47,159 bases of DNA. Source: Gnetum montanum (Eukaryota > Streptophyta > Gnetopsida > Gnetales > Gnetaceae). The notes under the pieces were generated by a model. The model did not search any database. It was not told the origin of the DNA and was given only the letters and a program-made list of their open reading frames with translations. This document shows, piece by piece, positions 46,655 through 47,159 of the stretch (within the stretch, counting starts at the first letter, position 1; each line of letters starts with the position of its first letter). The translations under genes and the position numbers were made by a program. The stretch is from assembly GCA_015680685.1 (NCBI GenBank), contig MNCI01011451.1:234010-281168 (forward strand), read 5' to 3'.

Positions 46655-46809
46655 TAAAAACTCGTCCTCGAGTTACAAAGAGAATAAGATTCAGTGATTA
46701 AATAGTGCATAGGTATGGGATTATTAACTAGAAAAAGAAATGGACAATTTTCGCAATGTGGAAAGACACAACATAGAGAAAAAATGCTACAACTACTAAA
46801 ATGTGGAAC

Positions 46810-47159
46810 TCATGTAGTTCCTGGTGGCGGTGGCTCCTCCATGGGTGCTTTCCCTTTGTCATGTGCTCCAAGCTTCTCCTCTTCAGTCTGAGGGTCTTGT
46901 GCCGTCCATGCTGATGCTCAGATGTTTGACGGAGTCGACACTTCCCACGGACAGGGTAATTGTGGGAACATCTGATTAGCTTTGACGTACCACACCGCGA
47001 ACACCCGTCATTTCTCTTCATAGGCTCTGGCTCTGTCTTTGTATTCGTGAAGTTCTGTCAGCCATCGAGCCAAGTCGGTTGCCACATCTTTCTGTCCTTG
47101 GTAGCTTTCTTTTACCACCGTGAGTTCAGAATTTGCAACATCTAATTTTTCAGCCAACT
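46810..47159 (-). pseudogene. Extra coiled-coil ORF, C-terminal end, copy E
   Basis: The minus-strand frame reads KLDVANSELTVVKESYQGQK, then DVATDLARWL, EYKDRARAYEEK, then TGA-CGG, then VFAVWYVKANQMFPQL. A second TGA follows, and the end is PMEEPPPPGTT and stop. Copy A has the matching text (ENSELEVVKTSYQGQKDV, DKARAYEEE, PMEEPPLPGTT). The first TGA is at the same codon as in copy A. Function unknown; the sequence is coiled-coil-like with a proline-rich tail. Confidence 0.65.

Larger units (their letters stand above)
45653..47159 (-). mobile_element. Ty3/gypsy copy E, 3' end (continues past the window)
   Basis: A minus-strand element of the same family: LTR, PPT and the end of the coiled-coil ORF. 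Its CpG-rich LTR and few stops suggest it is the youngest of the four copies. The body lies beyond the right edge. Confidence 0.85.

Noticed and set aside
46728-47021. 97-codon minus-strand frame at the right edge
   Set aside because: An alternate frame of the coiled-coil ORF; the frame that matches copy A is a different one.

Overview
This is a stretch of a large, repeat-dense seed-plant nuclear genome. I infer a gymnosperm or a similarly inflated genome because it has one split gene with a plastid-type leader, AT-rich spacers, old nested LTR retrotransposons and decayed LINEs. No bacterial or organellar gene was seen. Almost every long open frame here is a chance frame or retroelement debris; the only host gene I can support is a three-exon plus-strand gene at 8724-11845.

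Layout: (1) 1-6236, the 3' part of a Ty3/gypsy element (copy A, +): a polypurine tract (PPT) after the pol end, a spacer, an LTR-like internal promoter, a decayed coiled-coil ORF of about 900 codons, a second PPT and an LTR. (2) 6237-13790, a host interval: LINE relic (+), the PLAT-like/four-TM plastid protein gene, a 3' flank, a tandem duplication and a second LINE relic (-). (3) 13796-26845, a complete 13.05 kb gypsy element (copy B, +) with target-site duplication (TSD) AAGAC, both LTRs, a tRNA-Asp-type primer site, decayed gag, protease, RT, RNase H and integrase, an inner PPT, an internal promoter, the coiled-coil ORF, a 3' PPT and an LTR. (4) 26851-33074, unassigned AT-rich DNA and a nearly full-length LINE relic (+). 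(5) 33075-about 45365, a Ty1/copia element (copy D, -) with a truncated 5' LTR. Gypsy copy C (-, 37121-44102, TSD ATTAC) is inserted in it and has lost RT, integrase and the coiled-coil ORF. (6) 45366-45652, a probable copia pol fragment. (7) 45653-47159, the 3' LTR and the end of the coiled-coil ORF of the freshest gypsy copy (E, -), which continues past the window.

Copies A, B, C and E belong to one family of the Athila/Tat type (FLDGYSGYN in RT, tRNA-Asp primer site, TGATGA...TCATCA LTR ends). The main lead comes from comparing them. A and B each carry, just upstream of the extra coiled-coil ORF, a TATA box preceded by the same palindromic modules found in the U3 of their own LTR. In A these are GATATC modules and in B they are TTGATGGGGCC modules, so the two promoters appear to have changed motif together. 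A second PPT-like tract lies between pol and this cassette in A, B and C. This suggests a retrotransposon with two transcription units kept in step. I read this by eye; no alignment or database search was run.

One assembly problem is visible: inside copy C, two single N bases bracket a 192-bp segment lying in the wrong orientation, with an exact 61-bp inverted duplication at its edge.
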